Shown here: positions 11,263 to 23,544 of the stretch, piece by piece
Position numbering within the stretch: position 1 is the stretch's first letter
How the letters are laid out: each line of letters begins with the position of its first letter
Assembly (NCBI GenBank): GCA_036874045.1
Contig: CM072344.1
Span: 9,396,501-9,460,500 of the forward strand
DNA: 64,000 bases
From: Cymodocea nodosa
Lineage: Eukaryota > Streptophyta > Magnoliopsida > Alismatales > Cymodoceaceae
Direction: 5' to 3'
Notes under the pieces: model-generated
What the model saw: only the letters and a program-made list of their open reading frames with translations
What the model was told of the DNA's origin: nothing
Databases searched by the model: none
Program-made: the position numbers and the translations under genes

Positions 11263-12286
11263 TTGCAGGATGACAAGGAGCTCCAAGCACATACAACAAA
11301 ATGGATTGTAGACAGTGGATGTTCAAAGCACATGACAGGTAAGAAAAGATTTCTTGATTCAATCAAATGCTTAAGTTCAGGATTTGTTAAATTTGGAAAT
11401 AATGAAAAGTGTAAAATAACTGCAATAGGAAATATTACATCTAAAAGTGGTAGAATTGAGAATGTCTTGCATGTCAATGGTCTAAAACAAAATTTATTAA
11501 GTGTAGGACAATTATGTGATAAAGGCTACATAGTCACACTTACTATTGAGAATTGTCATATTATTGATCTAGCTTCAAATGAAATAAAATTTACTGGCGA
11601 TAGAAATTGCTCAATTTATACTCTAAACCTTCCATGTGAAAATTCTGCAAGTAATTCCTGTTTGGTAGCATCTAGTGAAGATGATTGGTTGTGGCATAAA
11701 AGACTTGGTCATGTTAGTATGAAGACTCTCAGAAAGTTATCCAAGGGTGATCTTGTTAGGGGACTGCCTAAACTTACATTTAAGAAAGATAAGGTGTGCA
11801 GTGATTGTATGCTAGGCAAGCAGAAAAGAACTTCTCTTTATAGCAAAAATAAATTTACCACCAAAAGGCCATTGGAACTGTTACATTTGGATTTGTTTGG
11901 CCCATCTCAAGTATCAAGTCTTGGGGGTCGAAAATATACCTTTGTTATTGTTGATGATTTCTCTAGATTAGCTTGGGTAATATTTTTGACACATAAAAAT
12001 GAGACTTGCAATGAGTTCAAAAACTTCTACATAAGAGTTCAGAATCAGAAGGATATAACAGTGAAGAAAATCAGAAGTGATCATGGAGGAGAATTTGAAA
12101 ACTATGAATTTGAAAATCTTTGCAATGCATTTGGAATCCTGCATGAATTCTCTTGTCCTAGAACACCAACTCAAAATGGAGTTGTAGAAAGGAAAAATAG
12201 AACATTGCAAGAAATGGCTAGAACTATATTGAATACAACTAATTTGCCAAAATTTCTTTAGGCTGAAGCTGTAGGTACAGCTTGTC
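11263..12286 (+). pseudogene. CopB-1 protease and integrase remains
   Basis: The open frame carries the retropepsin motif WIVDSGCSKHMTG (about residues 14-26). The GAG-pre-integrase zinc region follows (WLWHKRLGHVSMKTL and CSDCMLGKQKR). The integrase core has LDLFGPSQVSSLGG, FVIVDDFSRLAWV, IRSDHGGEFEN and PTQNGVVERKNRTLQEMAR. The D..D..E spacing of the core can be read from these. The family continues into RT, but here sequence of CopA-1 takes over. Part of a fossil element. Confidence 0.9.
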
Positions 12287-13640
12287 ACATATCCACAGAA
12301 TCTGAGTGAAACATAGTGCAGCAGCAACATATTCAGCATCTGTAGTAGAAAGTGTTACACAGTTTTGCTTTTTACTAAACCATGACACTAAATTATTTTC
12401 CAATAATTGACATGTCCCACTGGTACTCTTCCTATCAGATTTAGATCTTGCATAATCAGCATCAGTATATCTTATAAGATCAATTGAACTATCCTTAGAA
12501 TAATACAGTCTGAAATTTTTAGTTCCTTGTATATATCTAAATATTCTTTTAACTGCAATTGAGTGTGATTCTTTAGGATTAGATTGAAATCTAGCACAAA
12601 CACACACATCAAACATAATATCAAGTCTACTAGAAGTCAAATAATGTAAAGAACCAATCATACTTCTGTATTTTCTTTGATCTATTGATTTTCCTATGTC
12701 ATCAATATCTAACTTTAAAGAAGTACTCATAGGAGTTCCTCGAATCCTTGTATCATTAAAATTAAATTTCTTAAGCATTTCATCTACATATTTTTCCTGA
12801 TTTAAAAATATACCTTTATCCATTTGCTTAATTTGAAGTCCTAGAAAATATGAAAGTTCTCCTATCATACTCATTTCAAACTGACTAATCATCTCTTCAG
12901 AAAATATTTTTATCAGTTTATTAGAAGTTGCTCCAAAGATTATATCATCCACACATATTTGAACAACAATCTAATTTTTACCATCTCTTTTGATAAATAG
13001 AGTATGATCCACTTTTCCCATGATATAACCTTATTCTATTAAAAAAGTAGATAATCTTTCATACCATGATCTAGGTGCTTGCTTCAAACCATATAAGGCT
13101 TTCTTCAATTTATACACAAAGTCAGGATTTTCAATATCTTCAAATCTAGGTGGTTGTTTTACATAGACTTCTTCATTAATTAAACCATTTAGAAATGCAC
13201 TCTTTACATCCATTTGATATAATTTAAAATCCATATAACAAGCATAGGCCAATAATATTCTAATACTTTCTAACCTAGCCATAGAAGCAAATGTTTCATC
13301 ATAATCTAGTCCTTCTTCCTATGTATACCCTTGTGCAACCAATCTAGTCCTTCTTCTTATGTATACCCTTGTGCAACCAATCTAGCTTTGTTTCTTATAA
13401 CTTGACTAGTTTCGTTAGTTTTGTTTCTAAAGATCCACTTTGTACCTATTATGGACTGATTTTCTGGTGGAGAGACTAATTCCCAAACATCATTTCTAAT
13501 GAATTGATTTAGTTCTTCTTGCATTGCCACTATCCAATTTTCATCAGATAATGCTTCTTCTATATTCCTTGGTTCCACCATAGAAACAAACATGCACATA
13601 CTACTTAAATTTAAATTTACTGAAGCTCTAGTTTTACCTC
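12287..13640 (-). pseudogene. CopA-1 reverse transcriptase and RNase H remains
   Basis: Minus-strand copia RT. In element order the landmarks are MQEELNQFIRNDVWELV, QMDVKSAFLNGLINEEVYV, a YGLKQAPRSWYERL block, MDDIIFGAT beside the catalytic YVDD position, and FLGLQIKQMDKGIFL. RNase H is marked by YTDADYARSKSDRKSTSG and SWFSKKQNCVTLSTTDAEY. The gene joins CopB-1 at about 12286, so its distal part is not adjacent. CopA-2 has the matching region at 33262-34663. Broken. Confidence 0.9.
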
Positions 13641-13699
13641 CCTCATTAATATTACTAAAGACTTGAGTAATGGGATGTGATGAAGAATAACGCCAATTT

Positions 13700-14905
13700 C
13701 TCTAATTTTTCTCAATATTCTCATCAACATCTGAAGCTCCATCACTTTCATCATTAGTTTGATCATTTAAGTTCATATTTTTGATTTTCTCAGATAAATC
13801 TTCAATCTCTCTATTGATCTCTAACTCTTTTGGGAAATTGATCATATCATCATTATCAGCTTTAGATTGAGATTCTCTAAGAGAATTTTCATTGAAGCTT
13901 ACATGAAGGGTTTCTTCAATAGTCTTAGAAGTCTTGTTATATACTCTATAGGCTTTACTTCTAGTAGAGTAACCTACAAAAATTCCTTCATCCAGTTTGG
14001 TTGGAAATTTATCCCTTTTATCCTTAGTATTAAGAATAAAACACTCACAGCCAAATGGTTTCATATAAGAAATTTTTGGAACCCTATTAAACATAATTTC
14101 AAAAGGAGTTTTATTAATACGAGGTCTTAAGTGACTTCTGTTAATAACATAACAAGTTGTATTCACTGCTTCAGCCAAAAGATTTTAAGGTAACTTATGT
14201 TCATTCAACATAATTCTGGCCATTTCTTGAAGTAATCTATTCTTACTCTCAACAACACCATTTTGAGACGGTGCTCTTGGAAAAGAAAATCTGTGATCAA
14301 TACCATACTCATTACAATAATCATCCATTTGATTATTATCAAATTCTGTACCATGATCACTCCTAAGTTTTTGAACAGAGACACTTTGTTCATTTTGAAC
14401 AAAATTGCAAAACAATTTAAACTTTTCAAAAACTTTTGTCTTAGATGCTAGAAAATATACCCAAGTGTATCTAGAGAAGTCTTCTACTAAAACAAATACA
14501 TACCAATTACCACCAAGACTCATGATTCTTATTGTTCCAAATAAATCCATATGTATAAGTTCTAAGACTCTCTTGCTTGAAATATCAGTTTTGGATTTAA
14601 AAGTGTTTTTGTGAAGTTTACCTAACTCACATGCATCACACATAAAGTCCTTTGAGTATTTAATCTTTGGTAAACTTCTCACTAAATGTTTTCTAGATAG
14701 TTTATGTAACAGTTTCATATTTATATGCCCAATCCTTCTATGCCACAGATATGCATCACTAGTTTCAGCTAGTAAACATGAATTTAAATCAACTGCACTA
14801 GAAAGTAAAGATAAAATACATATAGAACCTTTTCTTTTAGTAATAAACTTAATTTCATATGTATTTTTATCAATAATTTTGCATACATTATCTTCAAACA
14901 CTACA
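13700..14905 (-). pseudogene. CopA-1 integrase remains
   Basis: Minus-strand integrase. It carries the zinc-binding region LWHRRIGHINMKLLHKLS with CDACELGKLHK. The catalytic core has HMDLFGTIRIMSLGG, FVLVEDFSRYTWVYF, LRSDHGTEFDN and APSQNGVVE. The C-terminal half (14178-13702) has KTPFEIMFNRVPKISYMKPFG-type text with GYSTRSKAYRVYNK. An acidic linker (NLNDQTNDESDGASD) precedes RT. Typical SIRE/Maximus sequence. Broken. Confidence 0.9.
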
Positions 14906-14910
14906 TAATA

Positions 14911-15162
14911 TCAATTATCAGTTAGTTTTATAACACTCAACAAATTAAATCCTAGGTTTTCTACATATAGTACATTCGAAATAACACAAGTCAGAGTTAT
15001 TTGAACATTGCCCATACCTATGATTTTATCCTTGTTTTTGTTTCCAAATGTTACACTTCCTTTCATGGTATTCGTAAAATTTTGTAGTAGACTTTTCTGT
15101 CCGATCATGTGACTTGACGCTCCACTGTCCAAGATCCATTTTGAAGTTATTTCCTCCTGCAA
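14911..15162 (-). pseudogene. CopA-1 protease remains
   Basis: Frame with KWILDSGASSHMIGQ, the DSGA retropepsin-type active site of copia elements, and NVLYVENLGFNLLSVIKLTD, the standard block before the GAG-pre-integrase domain. It sits between gag and integrase, as expected in copia order. Confidence 0.88.
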
Positions 15163-15179
15163 AACAAATTAAGAAAAAC

Positions 15180-17421
15180 TTTTTCTTGGTACCCAATGTT
15201 GTTGAGGACTAAGTTCATTAAACATATATTTCTTCTTTTTGTTTAAAAACAGTTTAACATTATCATTTACATTCTTTTTAGTTGTAAGTACTATTGACTT
15301 ATTATTAGCATCATACTTATAACATTATTGCTCTTATAATCATTTTTTTTGTTTTCAGATGTAGTATAACTAAGACCAAACCGATTTTTATTAGATGTTA
15401 ATTTATTTTGGTCATGCTCATACATTTCAGTAAGTTCATACCACGATTTTGTACATGTATATGAATTTTCAGTTCATACAAAATCTTTTTCTACACAATA
15501 ATTTTCAAATTTATCACATGCAGAATGAGTAATTGGTCTAACACCAGTGTTTTGAATTACATGCTCGGGTTTCAGAATTTTCAGTTTACTACAATTGTCT
15601 GAAATTTTAGAAACATTAGAAACTGAATTTCCAAAACAAGAAACAAGATTTTTAGAAACATTAATAGTCTTGTTAGAAGTACATCTAGACAAATCACATT
15701 GATTTATATTATTACTACATGGTTCATCCCTTGAATTACCTACTTCTACATATTTATTACCTTGTTTCATGATAAAAGGAATTTTAGTCTTAGATTTACT
15801 TGAACTGCAACTAATAAATCCTTTATTGGCTTGAGATTTAGGATATTCAGGATAATCAAATCCTAAGCCAAATTTATATGACACCGCAGGGGTATTAGTT
15901 AGTTTGTCTAACTTAGTTTGACTTAAATTCCATTTCTCAATGGTAGAATTTAAATCTAGCTCTCTCATTTTTAATTTATCAATCTCTAATTCAAGATCAT
16001 TTATATTTTTTCTAAACACTTCATTTTTAGATTCTATCTTTAATTTTTCAACATTTGAATTCTATATTTTTTCATGCAAGACACATTCATTAAATCTAAA
16101 TTTATGAAAATCTCTAGCACGATTTTCACTATCACATTTAAACTTTTCTAAAATAGTAGACAGGAAACAATTTTCTTCTTCCGCAATGGATAAAGAGTTT
16201 CTAATATTCTTATTTTCTAGTTTACAAACTTTAAGTTTTTGTAATAATGCATGATAAGCACATAATAATTCATAAAGTTAAAATCTGAATAACTTTCAGG
16301 ATCAGATGTTACCTCAGACTCATCTACCATGAAGCACATGTGAGCAACGTCTTCTAACTCTGGTTCTCCTTTTAAATGTGAAGATTTTGATGATGATTCC
16401 TCAGATTCAGACTCTTCAGACGTGTCATCCCAAGTGACCTTCAAAGCCTTTTTCTTGTAAAACTTCTTCTGAGTTTTCTGAGTCGTCTTCTTCTGATTTG
16501 TCCTACTATGCTTTTCATTTTTCCTTATAGGACAATCTGGAGAATGATGTCCAGGTTTCTTATAGTTGTAGCATACATACTTTCTGTATGAAGAGTTCTT
16601 GTCATTTAATGATTTTGATGTTGAGGGTTTGTCATCTTTATTCCTTTTCTGTTTCCTAGCTTTCCATGCTTTCTTGAATTTCCTAGTCAGCAAGATCAAA
16701 TCCTTGTCAAAATCAGTAGATATATCAGAATCTAAATTAATTTTGAAGGCTATTTCTTTCTTCATTTTTAGTTTGTTTTGACTTAGTGATTCATTTAATT
16801 TAACTTCATAAGTAGTTAAGTTTCCTATAAGTTCATTCATGGTATAAACATTTAAATCTCGTGATTCCTCAATTGATGTTACTTTCTGAGACCATTAGAA
16901 CTTAGGGATCTAAGAATTTTTCTCACCAAATCCTTCTATTCAAAATTCTTTCCTAAGCATTTTAAAGAGTTTATGATATCAAGAAATTTGGAAAACATCT
17001 CAGAAATACTTTCGTCTTCATGCATCTTAAAGAGTTCATACTTATGAATTAACATGTTTATCTTAGTCTCTTTAACTTGAGAAGTACCTTCATGTGAAAC
17101 TTCTAATGCATGTCACACCTCATAAGCAGATTTATATGTCGACACTTTACTGAACTATTTATAACTCAATGCACAAAATAAAATATTTAAGCTATTAGCA
17201 TTCAGAGTTTCATTTTCTTTTTCAGTAATTGTCCAAGTATTATAAGGGGTAGATAACGTAGTATATGGTTTAGAAATCATGAACCACAACTTATGATCTA
17301 TACTTTGAAGAAAAACTATCATCCTATATTTCCAATATTCAAAATGTATTCCATCAAATAAAGGAGGACGATTAAGATTTTGGCATTCATATAAAGAAAA
17401 ATTACCATTTCTAGTAGCCAT
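15180..17421 (-). pseudogene. CopA-1 gag remains
   Basis: N-terminus at 17421 (MATRNGNFSLYECQNLNRPP, then LFDGIHFEYWKYRM), the usual copia UBN2 Gag start. The central part carries the helical capsid relics. At 16840-16217 there is a Lys-rich and zinc-knuckle-like segment (KPGHHSPDC), followed by LKVTWDD and Ser/Glu-rich stretches. At 16019-15474 a coiled coil (NDLELEIDKLKMRELDLNS) leads to a low-complexity region before protease. Plus-strand counterpart at 30353-31540. Broken. Confidence 0.82.
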
Positions 17422-17606
17422 CTTACCTTAGATTTTTCAACCTATTTGATTTTAAATAGTCTAAAACTTTAAAACAACATGAGTCTTAAATCAAGAAAGT
17501 TAAATGTATGCTCAGATATTAATTTCTGTTTAAAAACAAGGAAGGCAGAATAAGTAATGATATTAAATAAGTTGGTATCGATTTTATATCAAAGATTATT
17601 AACAAA

Positions 17607-17618
17607 TCTCTGATACCA
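17607..17618 (-). other. CopA-1 primer binding site (initiator Met tRNA)
   Basis: Reads TGGTATCAGAGA in element sense, two bases from the LTR end, with one mismatch to the usual TGGTATCAGAGC. Confirms the minus orientation of the element. Confidence 0.9.
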
Positions 17619-17620
17619 TT

Positions 17621-19167
17621 TGTAGGATCGTATGGCTACACAAGAAGGGGGTGAATTGTGTTTTTCAACATTTTCAAATATAATTGAAACTTTAAAACTC
17701 AAAAACAAGTCGAGACACTGTTTTTATAAAATCATTTTTATTCAAGGTTTCAATTACAATATACAATTCAATTCTCTTCAGAAATTGTAGATGCAATTAT
17801 ATATCGATACCATGTTTCATCTATAGAATTTCATAAATACAAATAGAGAAAACTAATTTGCGGAATTTAAAACATTTCTCCCTGTTTAAGATCTTTCTTC
17901 TTCTTCTTCTCTTTCTTCTTCAGTAATTCTTCAGTGACGAATATCTTGTATTTCTCTGCTTCACCGAATTTGCTTTCTTCTGATACTTTAAATCTTTAGT
18001 GACATATATCTTACCTTTTTATGCTTCACTGAATTTTCTTCCACCTAAGAGCTTTTCCCCGAAGAGGTGTTTTTGATCCCTGAAAAGATTTTTCTTTTGG
18101 TGTGTAGGGATAACTAATCAACGAGAATTCTATGCCTTTTATAATGTATCTTTATTTCATGCATATCCTCCACATTTAAGCACTATCTGTCTTCCACTTC
18201 TTCACTTCTTTTCTTTTTCCTTCATTGAAATACACACGTTCTGACCCACGTTTATATTTCAAATTTTCTTTAATTATCAATCTTGGATCTCTAAAAAATT
18301 TCCTGCAAAATAAACTTTCTCATCCAAAATTTTTCATCAATGTAATAAGAAGTCGTTACTTTAATGTTAACTAAACGAGTAACACAAGTATATATATAAC
18401 TTAACGTTTCTAACTTAACAAGTTCCTCATGTGCCAACTCACGTGACAAGTACTGTAGCTAACTCAACGAACTAAGTCCATGGTGTTAGGATAACTCAAC
18501 AAACCATCTCCGTTGTGTTATAGATAACTCAACGAACTAGTAATAAACAAATGTTTTTATAATAAGAATTTTACTACGTGCAAAAATAACAACTTAAGTT
18601 TATAACGCTAACCTAACGCATTGCCTTAGTGTTCAATATAGCAACTCAACACATTTAGTTATGTTAACTTAACTAGTTAAACATGTGAACCTCACATGAT
18701 ACAATATAACATTCGTAACTTATAATTTCACCACGTGTACAACACCAACTTATCGAGTTCATCTCTTCTTTTACTCACTAACTCAACGAGTTCTCACGTG
18801 ACCTATTTTAACCTTTAAGCCTCTAACTTAACGAGTTCTCATGTGATCTCTATACAAACAAAACTCTAACTTAACGAGTTGTCTAAACATGCACTGTTCA
18901 TGATACAGAAAATATAACTTTAAAACATATCATGCTTTTCAATAAAAACACACGTTAACTTAACGTTTAGTTAAATAAGAAATTAATGCAACGAAACGAC
19001 TAGTTATTAACTTAGTATAATTTCAGATCCAATACAGACAAGTATTTATCTTAGTAAGCTTTTTCTGTATTAATTGATAATTTTAATTTCTTTCCACAAG
19101 CAATAGTAATTGAGCAAATATGATTATTTTTCATTCAGCACACATCATCAAAACAAAATACTCAACA
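17621..19167 (-). repeat. CopA-1 5' LTR
   Basis: 1547 bp, paired with 3285-4815. Its U3 half (18360-19100 on the plus strand) contains many TAACTTAACGAG and CACGTGA-type boxes, and the U5 end holds the (CTT)n tract (17890-17925). The right target duplication ATATA follows at 19168-19172. Confidence 0.92.
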
Positions 19168-19172
19168 ATATA

Positions 19173-19346
19173 GTAAGTATAAAAAAAAATATAAGTTTAA
19201 TTATAGTTAGTAATATCATAGAGTTATTACTTAACTCAACGAACTAAGTTTGTTGAGTTATGACCTAACTCCACGAGGGTAAGTAAATAGCTATGTTGAT
19301 TTTATCTCTGTTAAATTTTTTTTTATGTTATATAGAATCACAACAA
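19173..19346 (+). repeat. GypA-1 spacer between gag and F-box gene
   Basis: Continuation of GypA-1 after CopA-1. It contains one TAACTCAACGA / TTGTTGAGTTA dyad (about 19231-19260) and a T-rich tract ending TTATATAG just before the F-box start, which could serve as a 3' splice site (inference). It aligns with 25033-25262 in the inverted copy. Confidence 0.7.
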
Positions 19347-20357
19347 ATGGAATTGATGAAATTACCACAAGATGCACTGAGGGAAGTACTAAGTAACTTG
19401 TCAGCTAAAGATCTGTGCAAATTGTGTTGTGTATCAAAGGAAATTAAAGACTATGTCAGAGAAAAATATTTACATGGACTACAAGCTACAAAAATGACTA
19501 AGATTAGAAATGGATTTGTATGGAAGTCATTTAATCGTAGTTCAATCAGCTATGAATACCTGAATATGGAAGAAAATGTTGGAATTCCATCTAATACATT
19601 AGAAGGAATAGATCATATTATGGGGATAGATGAAAGATTAATTATTTATAGAACCAAATCAAGATATGCAATTCTGTTACTCGATATTTTGATTAAAAAT
19701 CCTATCACTAGAGAAGAATGGAATATAGGAAGGCCTAATAGATATGAAGTACCAACTGAAAATTGTGGATCAGCTTTAACATTTTCTGATTAAAATTCGA
19801 CAATTCCTGAAAAATTGTATTACTAGAGACCAATTGGAAATTGGAATGAGGATTTATGCTTAAGTGTGTATAATTTTCTAAATAGATCTTGAACTGAAAA
19901 TACTATGATATATCTAGGACTGAAAACATTAATTAACAGCATACATGTCATACTTAATGGATATATATATCAAGTCACAGATATATCAGTTGCATTTAGA
20001 TCTGATTTATATATAGTAAGCATAGATAGTTATGATGATGACTTTATAGAAATATTACCTATACCGAGTGATATAGCTAAACCACCGTCTTCAGAATATG
20101 ATAAAATTCAATTAGGAGTGTGGTATAATGAATATGATAATCCTACTTTATATCTGATAAGATGGTGGGATGAATTAATGAAATTTCAAATATGGAGTTT
20201 GAAAGACCTAAATGAATGGAAGTGGGAAGAGAAATATACTGAAATAGATGTAGAAATAGAAACAACTACATTATCTTGGAACAGAAATGGATCTCTTTCT
20301 TCATTTCAATTTATTAATGGTAATACACTTATATTTAGTATAGATAATATACTGTAA
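19347..20357 (+). pseudogene. F-box protein gene carried inside GypA-1
   Basis: Host-type F-box gene on the plus strand. From the ATG at 19347 (MELMKLPQDALREVLSNLSA) the F-box fills residues about 4-45 (LP.DAL..VLS.LSAKDLCKLCCVSKE). F-box proteins bind Skp1 in SCF ubiquitin ligases and recruit targets through the C-terminal half. An F-box-associated type region follows, with IDHIMGIDERLIIY and ILIKNPITREEW, the NP.T.E block of that family. The frame is open for 148 codons, meets stops between 19791 and 19904, and continues in the same frame from 19905 (INSIHVILNGYIYQV) to a stop near 20357. Total span is about 337 codons, normal for the family. No intron is evident within it, suggesting capture as RNA or an intronless source. 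Second copy at 24201-25032. Probably non-functional. Confidence 0.75.
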
Positions 20358-20465
20358 GTTTACAAGTTAAAAAGGAAAGCAGATTGCATTAAAATAGAAT
20401 TAATAGCAAGAAGAATTATGCCTAAAAAGTTTACTTGGACTAACACATTTATTCCAATTGTCACT
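20358..20465 (+). repeat. F-box 3' flank within GypA-1
   Basis: Short AT-rich flank, ending in the target duplication TCACT (20461-20465) of the CopC solo LTR. It encodes K/R-rich text resembling an out-of-frame extension of the F-box gene. Nothing else is seen. Confidence 0.5.
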
Positions 20466-21685
20466 TGTTAGGAATTTTGTTTTGATGATAAATGCTTTAT
20501 TAAAGTTTATAAAATAAGTTTAAATAATATTTTTTAAGTAAAATAGTCACGTAATTAAATGTTGACGAGTTATTAGAAAGTTTCATTTTAATTTCGGATA
20601 GTTAACTTTCAGATAGTTACAATTTTTGAATAGTTAAAATTTTAAGATAGCTAGAATTTCAAACAATTAAACTTTCAAATAGTTAACATTTCGATTTAGT
20701 TGAAGAGTTATGTTAAAAACTCGTATAGGTAAGTTATCTACATGTGTGTTTTTAATGTTTTAAGTTGTCACATGTTTTCCATATGCGTTCGGTAATGAAA
20801 ATCGAAGAGTTAGATAATTGTTCAAGTTTTTATACGCATGGATAGATAACTATTCAAGTTTTATAAAAGGACTAACAAATAGATAAGTTTTCTATGTTTA
20901 GTCATGTGTTTTGCAGGTGCAAAAAACTCAAAGAGTTATAGATAAGTGTTTGAGTTTTTACAAGACTTAAAGGATAAGTGTTCGACTAAAACGAAGACAT
21001 AGAATATATTCCACAAAACTCTAGGAAGATAAAATTTTGGTAAATCTACGAGTGGAGGTCATGGAAATTCAAAATGATAATGGAGAAAGTGGAAATTCAA
21101 AAAGATAGTGGAAATCATGGATTATGGATTAAGTGGATGAACATGTTGAATGTGTAATCCGAGTTCGACTATTAATAGAGAGTATGAGCTACATTACAAT
21201 CAATGATCCAAATCTCAAAAACCAAGTCTGAATATTCAATCCGGATCCCAAACTGAAAAGTTAAGTTTGAATATTCATATCTAGAAAAATTCTCCAACAT
21301 CAGAAGAAGTTCAAAATTCCAAGCAATTTCAGAGAAGGAGCTGCAAATGCAATAAGTCTGGAAATTCGACAACTAGAGAAGAAGAGATATAGAAGCTAAG
21401 CAAAAAGAAGGAAAGGAGCTACATTCATAAAGATCAGGTTTTATACAATTTGAAATTAGTTTTGAATAAGGACTTCATTTTTTATTTGAATTGTATATCA
21501 GACATTACTGTATCAAAACTGTTAAGAAAGGAATTGAGTTGAAAAGATATTGTAAATTCTATCTTTAAAGTTTATAAAAAATAGAATTTTATTTATGAGT
21601 GTTTTGTGCTCTTGTTTTATCTACTGGTAATTTTAATTACTAAAGACACAATTCACCCCCCCTCTTGTGATACAATGATCCTACA
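20466..21685 (+). mobile_element. CopC solo LTR, TSD TCACT
   Basis: 1220 bp, starting TGTTAGGAATTTTG and ending GATCCTACA, flanked by TCACT at 20461-20465 and 21686-21690. The last part has CACCCCCCCTCTTGTGATAC, the common end of plant copia LTRs. The first part repeats GATAGTTA-type motifs (20590-20700). There is no internal region, so it is a solo LTR left by LTR-LTR recombination. A long run between 21001 and 21430 lacks a supported gene. Confidence 0.9.
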
Positions 21686-21690
21686 TCACT

Positions 21691-23534
21691 ACTTTCCAAT
21701 CATGTTCCTAAATTGTGATTCTATACTTTTAATGTTGTGTGTAATCTGTATTTATTTTTAGAAAAGGAAGAAAAATTTGTAGTTTTTGTTTTATAAAAAG
21801 AAAAAATATATATATATCAATCCAGTTTATTGGTATCTATTCTAGGAAACCAACTGGCTTGCTTGTGAGCCACCAAAGGCGTAGGAGCCTAGGTTCCACA
21901 CAAGGCACTGTTTTAAAAATTTATGTTTTATTGTTAAGTTGTTATTTTGTTATATATTCTACTTTTATTTGTGAATGAAGAGTTTTTCAGAATCAAAAAA
22001 TCAGAAGATATTGAAAGAGATACAAAAGAGCAAGGTATGTAATTGATTACTTATCTTGAATTTACATTTAAACTCAGTTGGTGGAGTTATTCATGAACTC
22101 AATGAATTCAGTTCATTGAGTTAGGTGCTAAGTCAACGAAATAATATACATGTCTGCTAATAATTACTGTATTTACTATAAAATCTTTTACATTGAGGAC
22201 AATGCAAAATGTAGGTATGGGGGAAAGGTAATTAGATTAAAAGCCAAGTAATTTTGTTAATTAGAGGAATTAGAATGGTGTTGCAAAAGTTCTGTGGAAA
22301 TTGAAATTTTTTTTTTTATGAATTTGCTATAACTATCCGATAATTGAGACTATCAAATTTTTAAGAACTGTAACTGCTTGAATGTTATATTTATAATCTT
22401 ATATAAGATGCTACAAAATTTTACTATTAATACAAATCTAGATATAGTATCTTATGTTTTTGTTGAATTTTATGAATTTAACAGTTTCACGATTTTAAAA
22501 AGAAATCAGAATGTTTAACTGAAATTCAATAAATTATCTGAAATCCTGAAAGAGTTGAAATGTTGATTTTTGTATTAAATAAAATACATATGATCAAGGA
22601 TACATTTAATTTGATTGATTAAACTTGTAGAATGATTTATGTGTAAATCTTATTAAACTACAGAAAAAGTATGAGCTTATTGATATGGATTCATATTTTC
22701 AGTAAATAATAGAAGCAGGATTATACGAGATTTGTGTTTTATTGCATTTGTATTAATGAAATGCGTATATATACTGTGTTGAAAAGAAAAAAAAAGGAAA
22801 AAAAGAGAAAAACTTTGAGAGTTTATTAACTTGTTTGATCACGAGCCTTTTATACTTGAGCAAATAGGTATGTAAGGATTGTTGACCTAAAAAAGGACTC
22901 TTTAAATCTGGCAACCTAAGATCCTGATCAGAGCTGGGATTGTTGACTAAAAGCTTGATACATGGGTACTCTAGAAAGCTCTTGTACGATTCAAGCTTTT
23001 CAAATTAACTTTTAAAGTACAAATATGCATATACTCTTCTGAAAAGGTAAAAGTGTTTTGTGAAATACAGATATCTTTTGAATCGAGTATATTTTCTGTT
23101 ATCTAAGATTGCTGAAGTATGAATCTAGAATAGACTTTTGAAGTTGTTTATTTGAGATACAATTCATTATTCTCCTTATTTTAATCATATTGAATTGGAT
23201 TGTGTTTTGATGCATATGTAGTTGAAATTTGTTTTGAAAATCATATTGGAAAATTTAGGATAGCAGATGTTTGAAAAGAAGAGAAAATGATAATATAATT
23301 AACACCTATATGATGCTAATATATTTTGTATGTAATTTACATATGTTTTAAATATATTTGTAGGTTGAAAAGGAGAAAACAATGTTAAAATAGATTGCTG
23401 AAAAATACAGAATATCTATATAGTAATCTAATTCGTGTATTCTGAAGAAGAACAAAATGAAGAATTAATTCTAGCACTGTAGAAAGACCAACTAGTTAGA
23501 TCTTAGTTTGCTAAGAGACTAGCAAAAGTTAAGT
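21691..23534 (+). repeat. GypA-1 3' spacer up to the polypurine tract
   Basis: Non-coding and colinear, in opposite orientation, with 40482-42033 of GypA-4. Landmarks are GTAGGAGCCTAGGTTCCACA (21880-21899), the phrase TTGAGGACAATGCAAAATG (22193-22211) seen before PPTs of plant gypsy elements, a first purine tract (22212-22227), and a (GA)-rich stretch near 22785-22810. No gene is seen over this 1.8 kb. Confidence 0.75.
22212..22227 (+). other. second purine tract in GypA-1, PPT-like
   Basis: TAGGTATGGGGGAAAG, preceded by the ACATTGAGGACAATGC phrase that usually comes before a 3' PPT in Athila/Tat elements. It lies about 1.3 kb upstream of the PPT that actually abuts the LTR. The counterpart in GypA-4 is near 41772-41790 (minus). 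Confidence 0.6.
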
Positions 23535-23544
23535 ATGGGGGAAG
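23534..23544 (+). other. GypA-1 polypurine tract
   Basis: TATGGGGGAAG directly before the LTR start TGTTTAGAATG. Same arrangement as the reverse complement of 40470-40480 in GypA-4. Confidence 0.85.

Larger units (their letters stand above)
8210..12286 (+). mobile_element. CopB-1: partial Sirevirus-like copia element nested in CopA-1
   Basis: Plus-strand partial element: 5' LTR (8210-9656), PBS (9659-9670), gag (9709-11115) and protease-integrase (11263-12286). It then gives way to CopA-1 RNase H sequence in the opposite strand, near 12286. No 3' LTR is present. The LTR sequence is unrelated to CopA apart from the ends, so this is a different family. The integrase text (WLWHKRLGH, LDLFGPSQVSSLGG, SDHGGEFEN) is strongly SIRE/Maximus-like. 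Incomplete fossil. Confidence 0.88.
3285..19167 (-). mobile_element. CopA-1: broken Ty1/copia element (Sirevirus-like), two LTRs, TSD ATATA
   Basis: Minus-strand element with LTRs at 17621-19167 (5') and 3285-4815 (3'). Both begin TGTTGAG and end TCCTACA in element sense. The target duplication ATATA is at 3280-3284 and 19168-19172. In element order it has a Met-tRNA PBS, gag, protease, integrase, RT-RNase H, spacer, 3' accessory gene and a polypurine tract beside the LTR. The order PR-INT-RT is diagnostic of Ty1/copia. The extra gene after pol and the integrase text (WHRRIGH, HMDLFGTIRIMSLGG) point to the Sirevirus (SIRE/Maximus) lineage. CopB-1 is nested inside at 8210-12286. The first roughly 105 aligned bases of the LTRs differ at about 7 places by eye, a moderately young insertion. 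Many breaks. Confidence 0.92.

Noticed and set aside
19347-20357. F-box gene as a functional host gene
   Set aside because: It lies inside a retroelement, contains stops in the middle, and its second copy is also broken.
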